From assembly GCA_005408345.1 (NCBI GenBank), contig SEMN01000203.1:124001-188000 (forward strand): a stretch of DNA of 64,000 nucleotides, in the 5' to 3' direction. This document shows, piece by piece, positions 25,401 to 37,600 of the stretch. The notes under the pieces were generated by a model. The model searched no databases. It was not told the DNA's origin and saw only the letters and a program-made list of their open reading frames with translations. Position numbers and translations under genes: made by a program. Position 1 is the first letter of the stretch, and every line of letters starts with the position of its first letter. The DNA comes from Macquaria australasica (lineage: Eukaryota > Chordata > Actinopteri > Centrarchiformes > Percichthyidae).

Positions 25401-28271
25401 TCATGATGACCTGCAATTTTCTGATGTTAAACTCAGACAAAACCGAAGTTATTGTACTTGGCCCCGAACACCTTCTAAACACATTATCTAAAGATTTAGT
25501 TTCTCTAGATGGCATTGCCCTGGCCTCCAGCGACACCGTAAGGAATCTTGGAGTTATCTTTGATCAGGATATGTCCTTTAACTCCCACATAAAACAAACT
25601 TCAAGAACTGCCTTTTTTCATTTACGTAACATTGCAAAAATCAGGCACATCCTGTCTCAAAAAGATGCAGAAAAACTAGTCCATGCATTTGTTACATCTA
25701 GGCTGGATTATTGCAACTCTCTACTATCAGGCTGCCCCAATAAGTCCCTTAAGACTCTCCAGCTGATCCAGAATGCTGCGGCACGTTTACTGACAAGAAC
25801 CAGAAAAAGAGATCATATTTCTCCAATATTAGCTTCTCTACACTGGCTCCCTGTAAAATCCAGAATAGAATTTAAAATCCTTCTCCTCACCTTCAAAGCC
25901 CTAAATGGTCAGGCACCATCATATCTTAAAGAGCTCATAGTACCCTATTACCCCACTAGAGCACTGCGCTCCCAGAATGCAGGGTTCCTTGTGGTTCCTA
26001 GAGTCTCTAAAAGTAGAATGGGAGCCAGAGCCTTCAGCTATCAAGCTCCTCTCCTGTGGAACCAGATCCCAGTTTGTGTACGGGAGGCAGACAACCTCCT
26101 CACATTTAAGAGTAGGCTTAAGACTTTCCTCTTTGATAAAGCTTATAGTAGGGCTGACTCAGGTGACCCCTGAGCCCCCCCTTAGTTATGCTGCTATAGG
26201 CCTAGACTGCCGGGGGACTTCCTATGATGCACTGAGCTCCTCTCTCCTCCTCTTCCTCTCTATCTGTACGCCCTCATATCCCATCAATGCTACTATGCTT
26301 ACTAATTCAATGTCTTCCCGTAGTTGTGTGCTTTCTCTCCTCTCTCTCTCTCCCTCTCTCCTTCTGTTGCTTTCTGCAGGTATTTCTGCCTCCGGAGCTG
26401 TAGAGTCTGAATCTATGGTTGCAGCCGCCTGCTGCCCCCGTGCTCCTGCTCTGCACCCGCTGCTGCTATTACTGTTATTGCTCTTATTATTAATATTGCT
26501 ATTATAATATTGCTCTTAGTATTATTTCTGTTGGTGTTAACATCAATACCATTACCACAACTATTGCTTTACATCCCTATGTGGAACTGTATTGTGCTGC
26601 TGTATGTTCTCTTTCCTCCTGCTCTCTCTCTCCCGCTCCCCCCCTCCCCCTTCAACCCAACCGGTCGAGGCAGATGACTGCCCACCTAGAGCCTGGTTCT
26701 GCTCGAGGTTTCTACCTGTTAAAAGGGAGTTTTTCCTTGCCACTGTCGCATAGTGCTTGCTCATGGTGGGAATTGTTGGGTCTCTGTAAATATAAAGAGT
26801 CGGTCTAGACCTGCTCTACTCGAAAAAGTGCCCTGAGATAACTTTGTTATGATATGGCGCTATATAAATAAAACTGAATTGAATTGAATTATTTTGTATT
26901 TAGTTCCGGCAACTCCCTGTTTTTCCCAACACATATACAGCAGCTGCCGTGGCCAGAAATCTTCTCACAGAGCCCCACAGCATAATTATCTGTTATAATG
27001 AGCAAGAATGCTTCACATGTTGATGCTACAACTCATTTGCCTGTAACTCATTTGGACAAGCAAAACATCGCAGCGGGGTTAGCATGCAAGGCATACGCGT
27101 CTTGGCTGGAACCACAGGGATGACAGCTCCGGGGCTTCTTCTCAGCAACCTAGTTCTCTGAAACTGACTGTCCCCAGCCAGGCCCTGCATCCCAGATGTT
27201 GCTCTGCTGACCTGACAAGATGATGAATCGATACAACTGCACTCTGTTATTAAGCAGCAACACATAAGGGGCTCAAGTGAAAACCTGTAAGCTAAGAGCT
27301 AAAGTAATGCTACTGCAGTAATAGACATGATTAAGTTACATGCAATATCTGACAGCAGTTTGTACAGGGAGACACTACCAATAAAACCATGCCAATAGCA
27401 CCCAAAACACATACCCCATACTTGCTAGTAAAAATTGAAACAAGCAGATTAGGTCTACACAGTGACTTGGGTAGATGGACGGTTATTTAACAGAGGTTTT
27501 GACTTTCTGTCCAGTTACATCTTCTAGTGAGAGGAGTGAATGGGATTGGGATCCCATGGGAACCAACACATATGCTGCATGTGCAGGATATATTTACTGT
27601 AATGTGGAGCAGGCAGTCAGAATCATCATCTCAGGATGGATGTGGGATGACATTTCACACATGAAAATAAAAGAGGCTAATGGCTCAAAACAAAGGTTTC
27701 ATATAATGCACTGTCTTCCGGTAAATGGTGCGCATCCAAATCTGATCTACACTGTTTTCCACAATTTGTAGAGATGGTCTCATTCTGTAAACAGTAACAC
27801 TATCACTGCCACTCTGAAGTCTGACGTTCTAACATCTGGTTTGGATCTGTTGCTATGCAAAATGACAAAGTATCTGAGAAACAGACCGGATTTATAATGG
27901 TTTTTATCCACTTTTAGTCCCAACTGAATCAATTTGAAGCAGTTTCTTCCTTTTAAAGGGATTTCTCTTTAGTTCAAGGGTTGAATAAGTAAATGTATGT
28001 CTTCAGATTAAGAAAATGCTACACTGCAGACTGATTTCCAATAGAAAACAGTGTTGGATTGGGTTGGCACATCTATAGAAGCAGACAGGAATGGAAAGCA
28101 GTCGATCCTGTGCATACCTCTTCTTCTGACCTTGAAAGAGAGGGGTGCCCTGCATCCAGTATAAGTATGAAGTGTAGAGCGTATGCAAGTTTCCCTCTTC
28201 CAGTTAAGCATTCCCCTCGTGTGTGGGCACATTACTCCCAGAAGCCCCACCCCACACACACACATATACAC

Positions 28272-28316
<45 letters not shown>

Positions 28317-30905
28317 GAGTCCACAGCTTCATTCCTCCAACAGTCAGCCTGAAAGAGTTGAGTAACACAGCCTAGGCTTGACAATATCATGCTCTCTATG
28401 AAGCAAAAATATGCACCAGAGACATCCATTGGCAATCAATGTAAAATTTCTCAGTGAATGGCTCCATGCTGGCACTGAAGCACAAACTATGCTGAATCTA
28501 AAGCTAACTGATCAGTTTATAATTCTGTCAGGTTGTTCTAAGTTATCAGTAAAACTGACACAAGGTAGGACATGATTGTTCTCAACTAACAGGGACTACC
28601 TACCCTGTTGCCATGGGACCAGTGCATGATGGGAGACTGTTTAAAGCTCTATGTGCTCTAAAGCTCTAAAGGCCAAAGATTTGCGACGAGACAAGTTGAA
28701 ACCTGCAACTACTTCCAATGCGCTGGTCTGCAATGTTCTAACTGCCGGCTTTTCAGGCTTTTTTTGTAGCTGGATATCATTTGTAGCGTCTTAAAATATG
28801 AATGAGGATAGTGATAGTGAGTTACTTGCTACAGTTGCATTTCTAGTATTGATGAAACGGTGAAAACATAAAAAAAACGAGCTGACTTCACTATGAGCAG
28901 ATTGGCTGCTGAAACAGGTGGCGTGCCTTACATTCTAAAACCAGCCAGTGGTGACTTGACAAGCTGAGTCACAGGCGATGCCATCAGCCGGCTTGAGTCG
29001 AGCTGAGACGTGCCAGTTCACACCGCTGCAACATTTCCCTGCAACGTTCTAAAACAGTTTCGTCTCGTCGTGAATCTTTGGCCTGAACTGGCCTTAAGTC
29101 AACTGCTACAGGATGTGACAAAGCAACTACCGTACCTAAGACCTCTCAGAAATGCCTTTCTTTTATCTGTGTTGTATAGCATGGCATGAAATTGTAGTGC
29201 CACATAGGAAGAGAAGCGTTTTTACTGACAAACCTTGGTAGACGTGAAAACCCTGATGATAATGTTAACTTTAAACTGGTAATGGTGTTTATAATGAACA
29301 GAAATAAAAAAAGGCAAGGTTCTTACCATTCAAGTTCTCTTTGTGTGATCTACAAGCACCTGGCAGTCATCAAAACTTCCGCACGGACTGCATTTGTGAA
29401 GCTGAGCCTCTTTCTTTGGGTGCCACTACAAGTTATCACATGGAGCTTTAAAACTAACAATCACTTCATGGAAGAAGAGTGAAGCTCCAGGCTCACTGCA
29501 TTTCACTTAGTTTTTGGTCATTTGTACAGGGGCTTTGTGTTAAAATCTATGTCTAAGACCTTAATTATATTAGTTTATACAGCGCACATGGTGCACATTC
29601 CAAAATATATGTGTTGGGGGCAGGGGTCAGTAGGGGCCCCACAGTTAATTTTTGCCTTGGGGACTATTAATCTAAATCCAGTCCAAGTTAATAATAAATT
29701 TAATGTTTACGAATCTTCATGCCATATGACAAAAACAATGGTTACCAACAGTTACTGTAGATGGGTGACTCTGGTGCCCTTCTAGCATTTCAGTATTTGG
29801 TGTTAGCATGGAGCACCGGAGCCACTGATCAACAGTAGGGGACATGAGAATGGTTCTGGTGTCTATGTTCTCACAATATTAAGAGCTAAGCTGACCAGCA
29901 AAACAATCTGGTCAGCTAAAAAATCTGAAATGAGACATTTTGGTCTATGTGGAAGAAACTCTTTGCACTGTAAATGTGGTTGAATCTGGAGTGACACTGC
30001 TATACATTTGAATATACAGTTCCACACTCAGTGCATCTTTCCATCGAGCCGTTCCCCTCCTGTTCCTCCCGGCCTATGAGGAACCTTGACGGATCCCTCT
30101 CTTCCCTTTCATGCGGCGTGGCAGCCTGGACGTTCCTAGCCCACAGTCATGGTAACTATTCAACACTTTGTCTTTGTTCGCTCCACTTCCTCGCCGCTGC
30201 GCCCTTCAAGTGATTGTGTGCAAAACTGAAACAGGCCTTTTTCTCCCCCTCTATCTACTCCTCTCCACCCCCCATGCCACCACCACCACAAGCTGCACTT
30301 TTTCTCCTGTGTTTTCTTTTTTCTTTTTTTTAAAAAAAAAATCCCAGTTACTCTCTACTCCTCACTCCCTTTGCTTGCTTCTCACATTTTTCCCAACTTT
30401 TTTCCCTTTGGTCGGCCCCCTCGTTTACCCCATCACATACAGTGGGTTACACACACACTGGTTCTCACACACACATACACTTCCATCCAAACTACATCCT
30501 GCCTTTTGTGTACAGACAAGAGCTCTTTGTTAGTTGGAACACACAGCCTGGATTACTACTGCACAAATTTCTGCAGCTCCCCTCATGTATTAGGACACAC
30601 ACAGCATTACAAGTACAGTACAGTACATGACTGGTGACAAGTTGCCAGGTTGGTACTATAGTCAAATGGACCAACACAAAGCTTTTAAGAGGTATTGTTA
30701 ATCACTCAGTACCTTCATGCATATGGAGGGTGTATAAATGATTGAATATTTAAAAAGGGGAAGCTCCTCCAAGACTGATCTCTGCAAGCTGTGGCAGGTA
30801 GAAGCCAAATTACATAAGGGCTCGCTGGTTACGGATAGTTTTTGACAAACCTGTTCATGCACATGTAAATGTCAGCATACCATATGCATAGATCAATGCA
30901 CATGA

Positions 30906-30936
<31 letters not shown>

Positions 30937-33900
30937 CATGTGAGTGTTTGTGGAGTGTTTAGAGGAGTGGTCCACCAATGGTCTTGTATTAAGAGTTAAT
31001 ATTTCTCCTTATTCATTAAGTAATAGTTTACACACAGGCTAACTTAACACCCGTTCAATTTAACTTTAACTAAAATGAAAATGAAGTGAAATTAAATAAT
31101 AAGCGTAGACTTACAAAATGTGAGGAGCAGCTAAGTCTGGAAGTATTTTTCCCCACAGTAAATTCCCATTTCAAAGTCTGTGTTTACTCAGAAATCCTGT
31201 TTTTTTTGCATTAGTTTGGTATAGCAAATGGATAAGAAGGCTAGTCCGAGGCACAATTCATAGCTGTAGCAAATTCAGTTTGTCGTTACAACTGGCAACA
31301 CAACACTTTCACCAGAGTTTTAAGGCTGATGATTGAGCCATATGTGATTTCTCTCTTCACATTTAGATTTAGTTCAATAATGGCGAGAAGATGGCACCAA
31401 GGATGGCTGCTGTGTCTCGAGCTCCCCCTCAACTTTGCATTTTTCTTGTTTTTATTCCACAATAGTGTACATGATGATAAAAGAACTTTAACTTTTTTAA
31501 CACAATTTCTCATCTTTTGTACTGATGATTCATTCCAACAATATTAAAAGCTTGGAAATAGCAATTACAACTATATTGGGCTTTCTCAGGCATAGGTTAA
31601 TAACCAGAACAGGGTTATAACAGTTGGTCTGCTAAAAAGGATACAGAGCAGAAAATTCATTTTCAACCAAAGATTTTCACCCAAGCTGGCCTGTTTGTCC
31701 CAATATCCAGTCAGTGGGCCAATATGTCTTACCAATAGGCTTCTTTGGGAAAAACAGTAGCAGACACCCGCTAGTCACTCTGCAGCAGTCACTTTTTTAT
31801 TTGAAATTCAAACTACCAGTTGAACGAGGAAAAAATGAAATATTCCATCTATAATGATATGTTTGAATTCAAAGTTGTGTAGGCACTACAGGCATTTAGG
31901 CACTTGTATAGGCAGTGTATAAGAACCACAGGCCCTGTCAGCAAACAGGGAAATTGTTGCTGTCTTGTAAAAACAAGAGGAAACTAGCAAGCTTTGCTAA
32001 TAGTACCTAAGAAGCATTTGGGATTTGTGGATAAAGTAAGGCTGTCACCTGTTAACCTGTCACTTAAGTGAAGCAGTGGTGGCACCACAAATGAACGGAG
32101 TACAGTTTGGGATTAGGCTACATGGGTTGTGTTCAAATTCATTTGAATTAATTATGTTCTCACTTGTTCAAACTTGACTTTTTGAAAAACTGTCCTAAGA
32201 CGGTGTAAGACAGACATTGTAATTATTACAATTTTTTGGCAAAGTTGACTTAAATCCTTTTTGACTACTCTAAGGACCCAGCAGTCAGGAAGCACTAGTT
32301 AAAGAGAACATGGCTGAGGAAGTCAATTGTTGCACTAATGTCACCAGTTTGCATCAGTCTCATCTGGTTGATCTGACGTCCTCAAGAAAACAGCCAGCTC
32401 AACTCTGGCATCTCTGGGCTCAAGTCACACTCCATCACACACACATAAACACATACACTTTCAGACTGATGAATAAAGAAAGAATAAAAAGATGCTTTAC
32501 TTTAATGAGCAAAGAAATTGCCTCACTGATGAAGACATCCAAGTTCTCTCTCTGCCTTTCTCCATTACACACAGCAGGTTCCAAATTAGATCTTGCTGCT
32601 TTATACTTGGCATACACAAATACACACACAGACACACACACACTCATACTGCCCCAGCAACTGCACAGCTGTCGAGTCTCAACAGGAGGTGCCTATGTTG
32701 TGCCCATGTGACTGCAGCCCACATGCTCCATCCCAGATTTAGTTTACATCCGCAAAAAAAGACACCCCAGCTATTCTTGAACATCCCAGATATCTCACTG
32801 CCTGACATGAAGTGTGATTGTGCAAGCAAACCCGTCTATGTTCCCACCGCCTCACGTCGTTCCAATTAACACTTGGGAGGCAGCATGACACCCATTAAGA
32901 GCTTTCCAGCTCCAGGGCTTAGTGAAAAGAAAACAGTATGATTGTTTTTCCTCAGCTTTCTATTACGGATCCTTGAGTAACTGTGAGCGTCCTGTCTCGT
33001 TGCTGAAGCATTCCACAAACAGAAACCTAGTAAAGCCTTGCTTCCAAGGTAATGAACTCTATTACAAATAATGACATTCATGTTATAGAGCTGTCTCTCT
33101 CTACTTTTAGTTGCTTAAAGCTTTGACAGGGTGTGGGGGGTCTGGCTCTCAAGACCCTCTAAGTCCCCTCACCAGTGCTAATAGATGACCCTTAAAGCGA
33201 TATGTCAGTTCAAGTTAAAATCTGCACCACACTTCGTTCCATTAAGCAACATGACACCATGAACAGCACATAGACATGCCTCACTGACATATAATTACTG
33301 CTGCTTCCAAAGAGGCCACACTAACAAATGGGGTTAAGCCCTTTTAAATCATGCAGATGCATGCTTGAGTCTCCTGTTATTGCTCAGACCTGCAAATAAA
33401 CAAACCTTTAAACAGGCTTTATACAACCAGAGTCATAAATATGAATCATCTCTGAGTCTAATCTGGTAAGATAACAAACATAAAAAGCTGCAGTGCTCAA
33501 TTATAGTAATGTTGAATGGGCAGAGATCATTCTGTCTGTGTGGTGAATGTTGATGTTGTCAGCCAGTGGCCTGTATGTTTAAATGTACGTAGAAACACGT
33601 TCATTCAGTCACTTCACACTCCCCTCACTAGTACCCACCTCCAACCACAGCCCTGCCAGTTGCAGGCGAAAGGCTTCTCCCCCGTGTGCCTCCTCAGGTG
33701 GGCCTTCAGGTGGCTGCTCTTGGTGTACATCTTGGTGCAGCCAGGAAATGTGCATTTGTGCATTTTTATAAGATCCGCCACCGGGTTCTTCTGGAACTTT
33801 TGACCTCCAACAAGAATCCCTGATCCCTGGCTGGCTGAGCTATCCCCGAGCCCAAGAGGCTTGGCTGCAATTGGGACAGGAGCAATGCGTACAAACTTGG

Positions 33901-34870
33901 AGGAGACGTTAAGGCTGGGGGAGGGCAAAATGTGGGGCACCAGGGCAAAGGTCTGACCTTGGATGTTGACCAGTAGCTGTGCAACTTTAATGTCTGAGGC
34001 TGGGGCAGGCTGTGGGGGCTGGGCAACTGGGGTAAGAGGGGCTACTGTGGGCTCCTGCTTGATCTGAAGGGGCTGAATCTGTAGGATGACCGGCATCCCA
34101 CTACTGTTTGTGCCACTGTCTGCTGATGCCTTCTTGGCCCCTGTGCTGGATTCATGTGTGGGGTTAACTGATGTAGTTTTGGTCACACTGGAGGCAGCAG
34201 TGGCCAGGCCAGCAGTGCTGGCGGTGGGGACAGTTTGGTCTGAATACTTGGCCTCTGGCTCTAGCTTAGGCTCAGGGGAGGCCTCACGGCACCACTCCAG
34301 GCCAACTTCTAGACCAAGAGCCTCCTCCAGTCCCACTCCCGACCCCAGGCAACCGTCTCGGATCTCTTGCTTCATCGTTACCACCTCCATATTCTCCTCC
34401 AGGAATTCTTCGATCTCTTCCAGTGTGGGCTGGAAGGACCCTCCAAGTTGTTCCTCTGTCTCTACATTGGACCAGGTGAGGAAGTCAAAATTTTCCTCCT
34501 TTATGGGCTCACGTTTGGAGGGCTCATCCCTCCGTGAGTCCCAGAGGAAAGTGGATAATGGTATAGGTGCCACAGACCCTGCCGGCACACTGTTGGCACT
34601 TCCTAAAGAGGCCTGGGACAGCAGGTGATCCAAGATGCTGTCCTGGCTCTCAGCACTAGAGTTGCTGCCATAGCTGGAGCTGAGCACCTGAGAGTCAGGG
34701 CTGGAACAGGAACGAGGGCTGGACGACTCACTCAGGTCGTCCTCAGAAAACGGTGACGGCATCACCTGGTAGGAGCCCAGGTCTGTCACCATGTCTGACA
34801 GTCGGTAGGCCGGTGGAGACCCACTGTAAGGAAGAAAAGTCCCCTTGCTAACTGGGGAGTTATCTACCAT
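22243..34870 (-). CDS. klf15: KLF15, Kruppel-like factor 15 (coding region, join of 33639-34870 and 22243-22411)
   Basis: Nuclear C2H2 transcription factor that binds GC/CACCC boxes; in vertebrates KLF15 controls amino-acid, glucose and lipid metabolism in liver, muscle, heart and kidney. The joined CDS is 1401 nt, 466 aa (human about 416). Visible features: serine-rich N-terminus with the SPDSQ and ESQDSIL blocks typical of KLF15 (residues about 40-90); acidic activation motif PTLEEIEEFLEEN (148-160); several psi-K-x-E sites (for example IKEE at 123) that could be sumoylated; a conserved block with VAQLLVNIQGQTFALVP and KFVRIAPVPIAAKP; then three fingers at 371-395, 401-425 and 431-453 with TGEKP and SGVKP linkers; C-terminus ends in SSRTVRSAN. 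The start is the first in-frame ATG (34870) and matches the MVD start of the family. The intron splits finger 2 after GCGWR, phase 2. No disruption seen. Confidence 0.95.
22611..23175. mobile_element. Palindromic MITE in KLF15 intron 2
   Basis: 565 bp. Left end GCTGCGTTTCCACCCAAAGT, right end inverted GCTGCGTTTCAACTGCAGGA; the body is full of GGAACTTT/AAAGTTCC motifs in both directions. It includes a C15 run at 23028-23042. No clear target duplication. Confidence 0.65.
24215..26170 (+). pseudogene. LINE ORF2 (reverse transcriptase), broken
   Basis: RT motifs in order: LSNYRPIS, LDLSAAFDTIDHH (about 25038-25075), HGVPQGSVLGPILF (about 25208-25250) and YADD (25311-25322), so the catalytic aspartates are kept. 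A 1-bp deletion near 25397-25401 and a TGA at 25404 split the frame in two; the second part runs to the stop at 26171-26173. Compared with the copy in ZXDC intron 2 this is the only frame break in the shared region. Confidence 0.88.
24215..26891 (+). mobile_element. L2/CR1-type LINE, 5'-truncated copy in KLF15 intron 2
   Basis: 2.7 kb: partial ORF2, 3' UTR with CT-rich tracts and the GGCGCTATATAAATAAAACTG end with a (GAATT)n tail. The 5' end is truncated just before the ERKWRST motif, so the endonuclease is missing. It is antisense to KLF15. The clade (L2/Maui or related) is from memory of tail and RT type. Confidence 0.85.
28252..28314. repeat. (CA)n microsatellite with TATA interruptions
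   Basis: Longest CA tract of the window, with two ATATA interruptions, in KLF15 intron 2. Confidence 0.95.
28670..29084. mobile_element. Inverted-repeat element in KLF15 intron 2
   Basis: The left arm AGGCCAAAGATTTGCGACGA (from 28670) is inverted at the right (TCGTCGTGAATCTTTGGCCT, to 29084). The body has further related GCAACGTTCTAA motifs. True ends and target duplication are unclear. Confidence 0.55.
30909..30936. repeat. (CA)n microsatellite
   Basis: Pure CA tract in KLF15 intron 2. Confidence 0.95.
33639..34870 (-). CDS. klf15: KLF15 first coding exon (exon 2)
   Basis: 1232 nt encoding residues 1-410 and two bases of codon 411. The donor is TGGAG|GTGGGT with GT at 33638-33637. It codes for the whole regulatory region, finger 1 and the first half of finger 2. 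The reading frame stays open upstream to a TTG at 34978, but there is no ATG there, so the extension is not used as the start. The long plus-strand ORF at 34086-34628 is the antisense shadow of this exon. Confidence 0.95.
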
Positions 34871-35110
34871 CCCTGGATAGTGCCAAACTGCTGTCTCTTG
34901 GTTGGACTTGAAGTCTGTGTTTAGGATGATTTGTAAGACAATTATTCCTTGCACTGCTGGGAAAGTTAGGCCAAACAAACCCAGGTCACCAAGGCCACAC
35001 TTCCCACTTGGATGAGATAGTGAAACACCTGGTGTTCACTCTCAGGGTGGAAAAAGCAAGTGTCGGGGAAACTCTTACAATCCAAGGTCTCCAGCCAGGA
35101 TACAGTATGT
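34871..35110 (-). other. klf15: KLF15 5' UTR part of exon 2
   Basis: A pyrimidine-rich acceptor (TTTATTTCTGTTTAG|ACATAC, AG at 35112-35111) lies 240 nt upstream of the ATG. The segment contains no ATG in any frame, so ribosomes that enter exon 2 would meet the KLF15 start first. The boundary is inferred from the splice motif and not from transcript data. Confidence 0.6.
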
Positions 35111-37305
35111 CTAAACAGAAATAAACAGAGACAGTGAGAAGCCTGTTAATCTTAATCCCATATGTGCCTACTGCTCAAATTCAAAAGGACAGAGCCTGAC
35201 ATTAAAGGAGTATTAGGTGATTATATATCTATTGAAAAATGTATAAACTGCTGTATCCCCTCATGCTCTGTAATAATCTTTCAGCCTATATGAGATGATA
35301 TAGTCAGTATGTGTATGCAAATTCTAAAATGCTGCAGTAGCATTTTAGACTTGCAAATTGATAGCTCAATGCAGCTGTCATTTAACTGTCATTCATTGCC
35401 ACGTCACAATATGAGTGACACAGCACAGTGAAAAAATAACTTTATGACATAGGATACTGAGTCACTATGCCAATGTATTTATTGTTATAAAATCACTTAA
35501 CCAGTATACCTACTGAACTAGTTCCAAACCTCTGACCCAACCTGACCCTTTAGACCCAAGTAAGGATACTTGTGACCCCTTGTCACATGTGTCTATGAGC
35601 TGTGAACAGTTACACCAAAGAATTATGTTCCCTTCTCAAAATGATTCCTTTTAATGGTTTTTGGAGTCGTGAAAACTCTATTGTAATTCAAAAAAAGGAA
35701 AGATTTGAGAAAAAATAAGTATAACTTTGAGCTTGAAGGTTCATTGTTGACCTTGAAGATAGTACTTTGACAAAAGTGTCATCCATCTGCTGATAAAGGC
35801 CATGAGATGCAGCTGAAAGCTCCAATATAAATCTAGTAAGTAGACCTTGAGTTAAGAATATTTTGTCAAGCTTACTTGTGTGTTATGGAACTTCTCATTT
35901 TCTATCTTGTTAATTATCTCATGACTCATCAGATTTATCCTGCATTTTGAGAATTTTGAGAATCGATTTTTTTTCCAAGCAAAACATTTGATGGTTCCAG
36001 GTTCTCAAATGTGAGATTCTAGTAAATGTAATATTTTTAGGTTTTGGAAACATTTTTCACTGTTTTCACATGTTTTATAGACCAAACGATTAATAAAGAA
36101 AATATTCGAAAGATTAGTCAATAATGAAAATAGTTTTAAGTTTCAGGGTTTTTTTGTGAGGCCATTGTATCATTCTTTTTTCATGTCTTGTTTTACTATA
36201 CATGTTTTTATTAATGCTGCATGTGTTGGTGAAGATGTTTTCTTAATTTGCTTGTGTTTTGTCTATTTCCATGTGTTTTCTTAAGGGCCACTGTAGCTAT
36301 CCTTCAATAACCTTATCACTTTTTATGGTGGCCTATTTAAGTATCAGGTAGTATCAGTAGGCTATAGTTGCTTTTCATGTGGCACAACAACAATGAGTAT
36401 TATGGTTCCACTTTATCACACATGTTGTTATAATGTCCCACTATAGACTTCACAAATAGGTTATTTTCCTGGAACAGGGAGAGTCTAAACCTTCCCTCCC
36501 TAAGCGTCTGCCTGTATCCGCCCTCCCTTTCCAGGGGCCCCTGCATGGTCTGAGTGACCGAGAGTAAACCCGGACAGAAAAAAAACAAAATGTCAACATT
36601 ATTATCAGAAAGCACCGCATGTGGCAGCCGGGAGCAGTGTGTGCGCCTCCGCTGCATGCGTAAATCACCTGCTTATTTGACAAGTAAAGAGCAGTAAATC
36701 AGTCACACCGCCGCCTCTGAAGTTGGGAAGAGATTTTAGATATCAGTCATCAGATTTATGCATTAGCCTACTGCATGCCTTCATTTTGATTAATTTGATT
36801 TCACATGTTCATAGAGGAAAGCTTGGACATCATCTCTTATAATGACAGGGTTATACAATCTTACACAGCCGTGTCCTTACATTTGTAATTATGACTAAAC
36901 ATAATATAATATTTCCATTTGCATAATAATAATAAAACCATTAACTCTTCAACACCATGCGATTTTGCAGGCAGCATGGGTGGAGAACTTATAAATCCCC
37001 TCACATGCGCAGCTGCAAACACAGACCAAAACTCGTTCAAAATTCATTCATTTAAGCTACATTCCGTTGTTAAACTGCGGCAGAGCAAAATGAACCCCAT
37101 AATAGTCCACAATATAGGACTGGGTGCCGTGTTTTCCTGCCCGTCCCCACCGCGGTGCATAACGCTTGAGTAGGCGCGCGTCTCCGCTCTCAACGTAAAC
37201 ATGTTTTCGTCCAGCCTGCTGCAGCATATGGCGCCGAGCAGACAGGCTACACGCGCACCCTGCACCCCTGAAACCATCATTACATAAAATAACATCCAGT
37301 CTTAC
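35111..37305 (-). other. klf15: KLF15 intron 1 (2.2 kb)
   Basis: Intron between the non-coding exon 1 and the exon 2 acceptor. It is mostly AT-rich and I recognise no gene or mobile element in it. The part next to exon 1 (37000-37300) becomes GC-rich, continuous with the promoter region. Confidence 0.5.
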
Positions 37306-37445
37306 CTTGTTCACTCAAAGCAAATATAATCCCAATGCTAAATGCGCGGGGAGTATTGTTTTTATCCGTTGCATCCGACGGGGCAGTCTATTGCCAGAGC
37401 AGGTTTTGCCCTTGAGACTCGCCATGCAGCAGCAGCGATCAGACT
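37306..37445 (-). other. klf15: KLF15 non-coding exon 1 (5' UTR)
   Basis: A consensus donor AACAAG|GTAAGACT with GT at 37305-37304 closes a GC-rich segment 2.2 kb upstream of coding exon 2. The 5' end is estimated from a TATA-like box about 30 nt further upstream. A non-coding first exon is usual for KLF15. The exon carries a short upstream ORF, listed separately. The exact transcription start is not known. Confidence 0.55.
37315..37425 (-). CDS. Upstream ORF in KLF15 exon 1
   Basis: ATG at 37425 in the context CTGCATGG (G at +4) opens a 36-codon frame closed by TGA at 37317-37315, just before the exon 1 donor. The peptide is basic (MASLKGKTCS start, then RLPRRMQRIK). It is out of the KLF15 context, since it closes before the splice site, so it would act only as a leader ORF that lowers or conditions KLF15 translation. 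Whether it is translated is unknown. Confidence 0.4.
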   Translation of the reverse strand: MASLKGKTCSGNRLPRRMQRIKTILPAHLALGLYLL

Positions 37446-37600
37446 GGACTGCGCGCTTGCTGAGTTGTACTATATGACCGTCACATGACTGCCCGTGTGC
37501 GTTACAGGGTTACTGTAGTGAAAAATAAGAGGCTGCTGGTGAAGGCTCGTCCCCGCTCTGCAGCCTCATTGGTCGGCTGTGGTGAGATGGAGGAGGGTCG
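37446..37600 (-). promoter_or_regulatory. klf15: Putative KLF15 promoter
   Basis: On the minus strand, upstream of exon 1, I see a TATA-like TCATATAGTA (about 37468-37477), an E-box/M-box style TCATGTGAC (about 37481-37489) and a CCAAT box (CATTGG on the plus strand at 37567-37572), in CpG-rich sequence. Spacing of TATA and CCAAT is ordinary for a pol II promoter. This is a motif-level inference. Confidence 0.45.

Larger units (their letters stand above)
22412..33638 (-). other. klf15: KLF15 intron 2 (11.2 kb)
   Basis: This intron separates the two coding exons. It holds a palindromic MITE (22611-23175), an antisense L2-type LINE (24215-26891), an inverted-repeat element (28670-29084) and CA tracts at 28252-28314 and 30909-30936. 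I see no further coding exon in the remainder. Confidence 0.85.

Noticed and set aside
27475..27771. 98-codon ORF in KLF15 intron 2
   Set aside because: No motif, no repeat family recognised, no splice sites with neighbours; length is within chance in 64 kb.
34086..34628. 180-codon plus-strand ORF
   Set aside because: It lies fully inside KLF15 coding exon 2 on the other strand, and its frame is open only because of the base composition of that exon.
34871..34978. 36-residue N-terminal extension of KLF15
   Set aside because: The extension would need a TTG start; the first ATG is 34870 and agrees with the start of KLF15 in other vertebrates.
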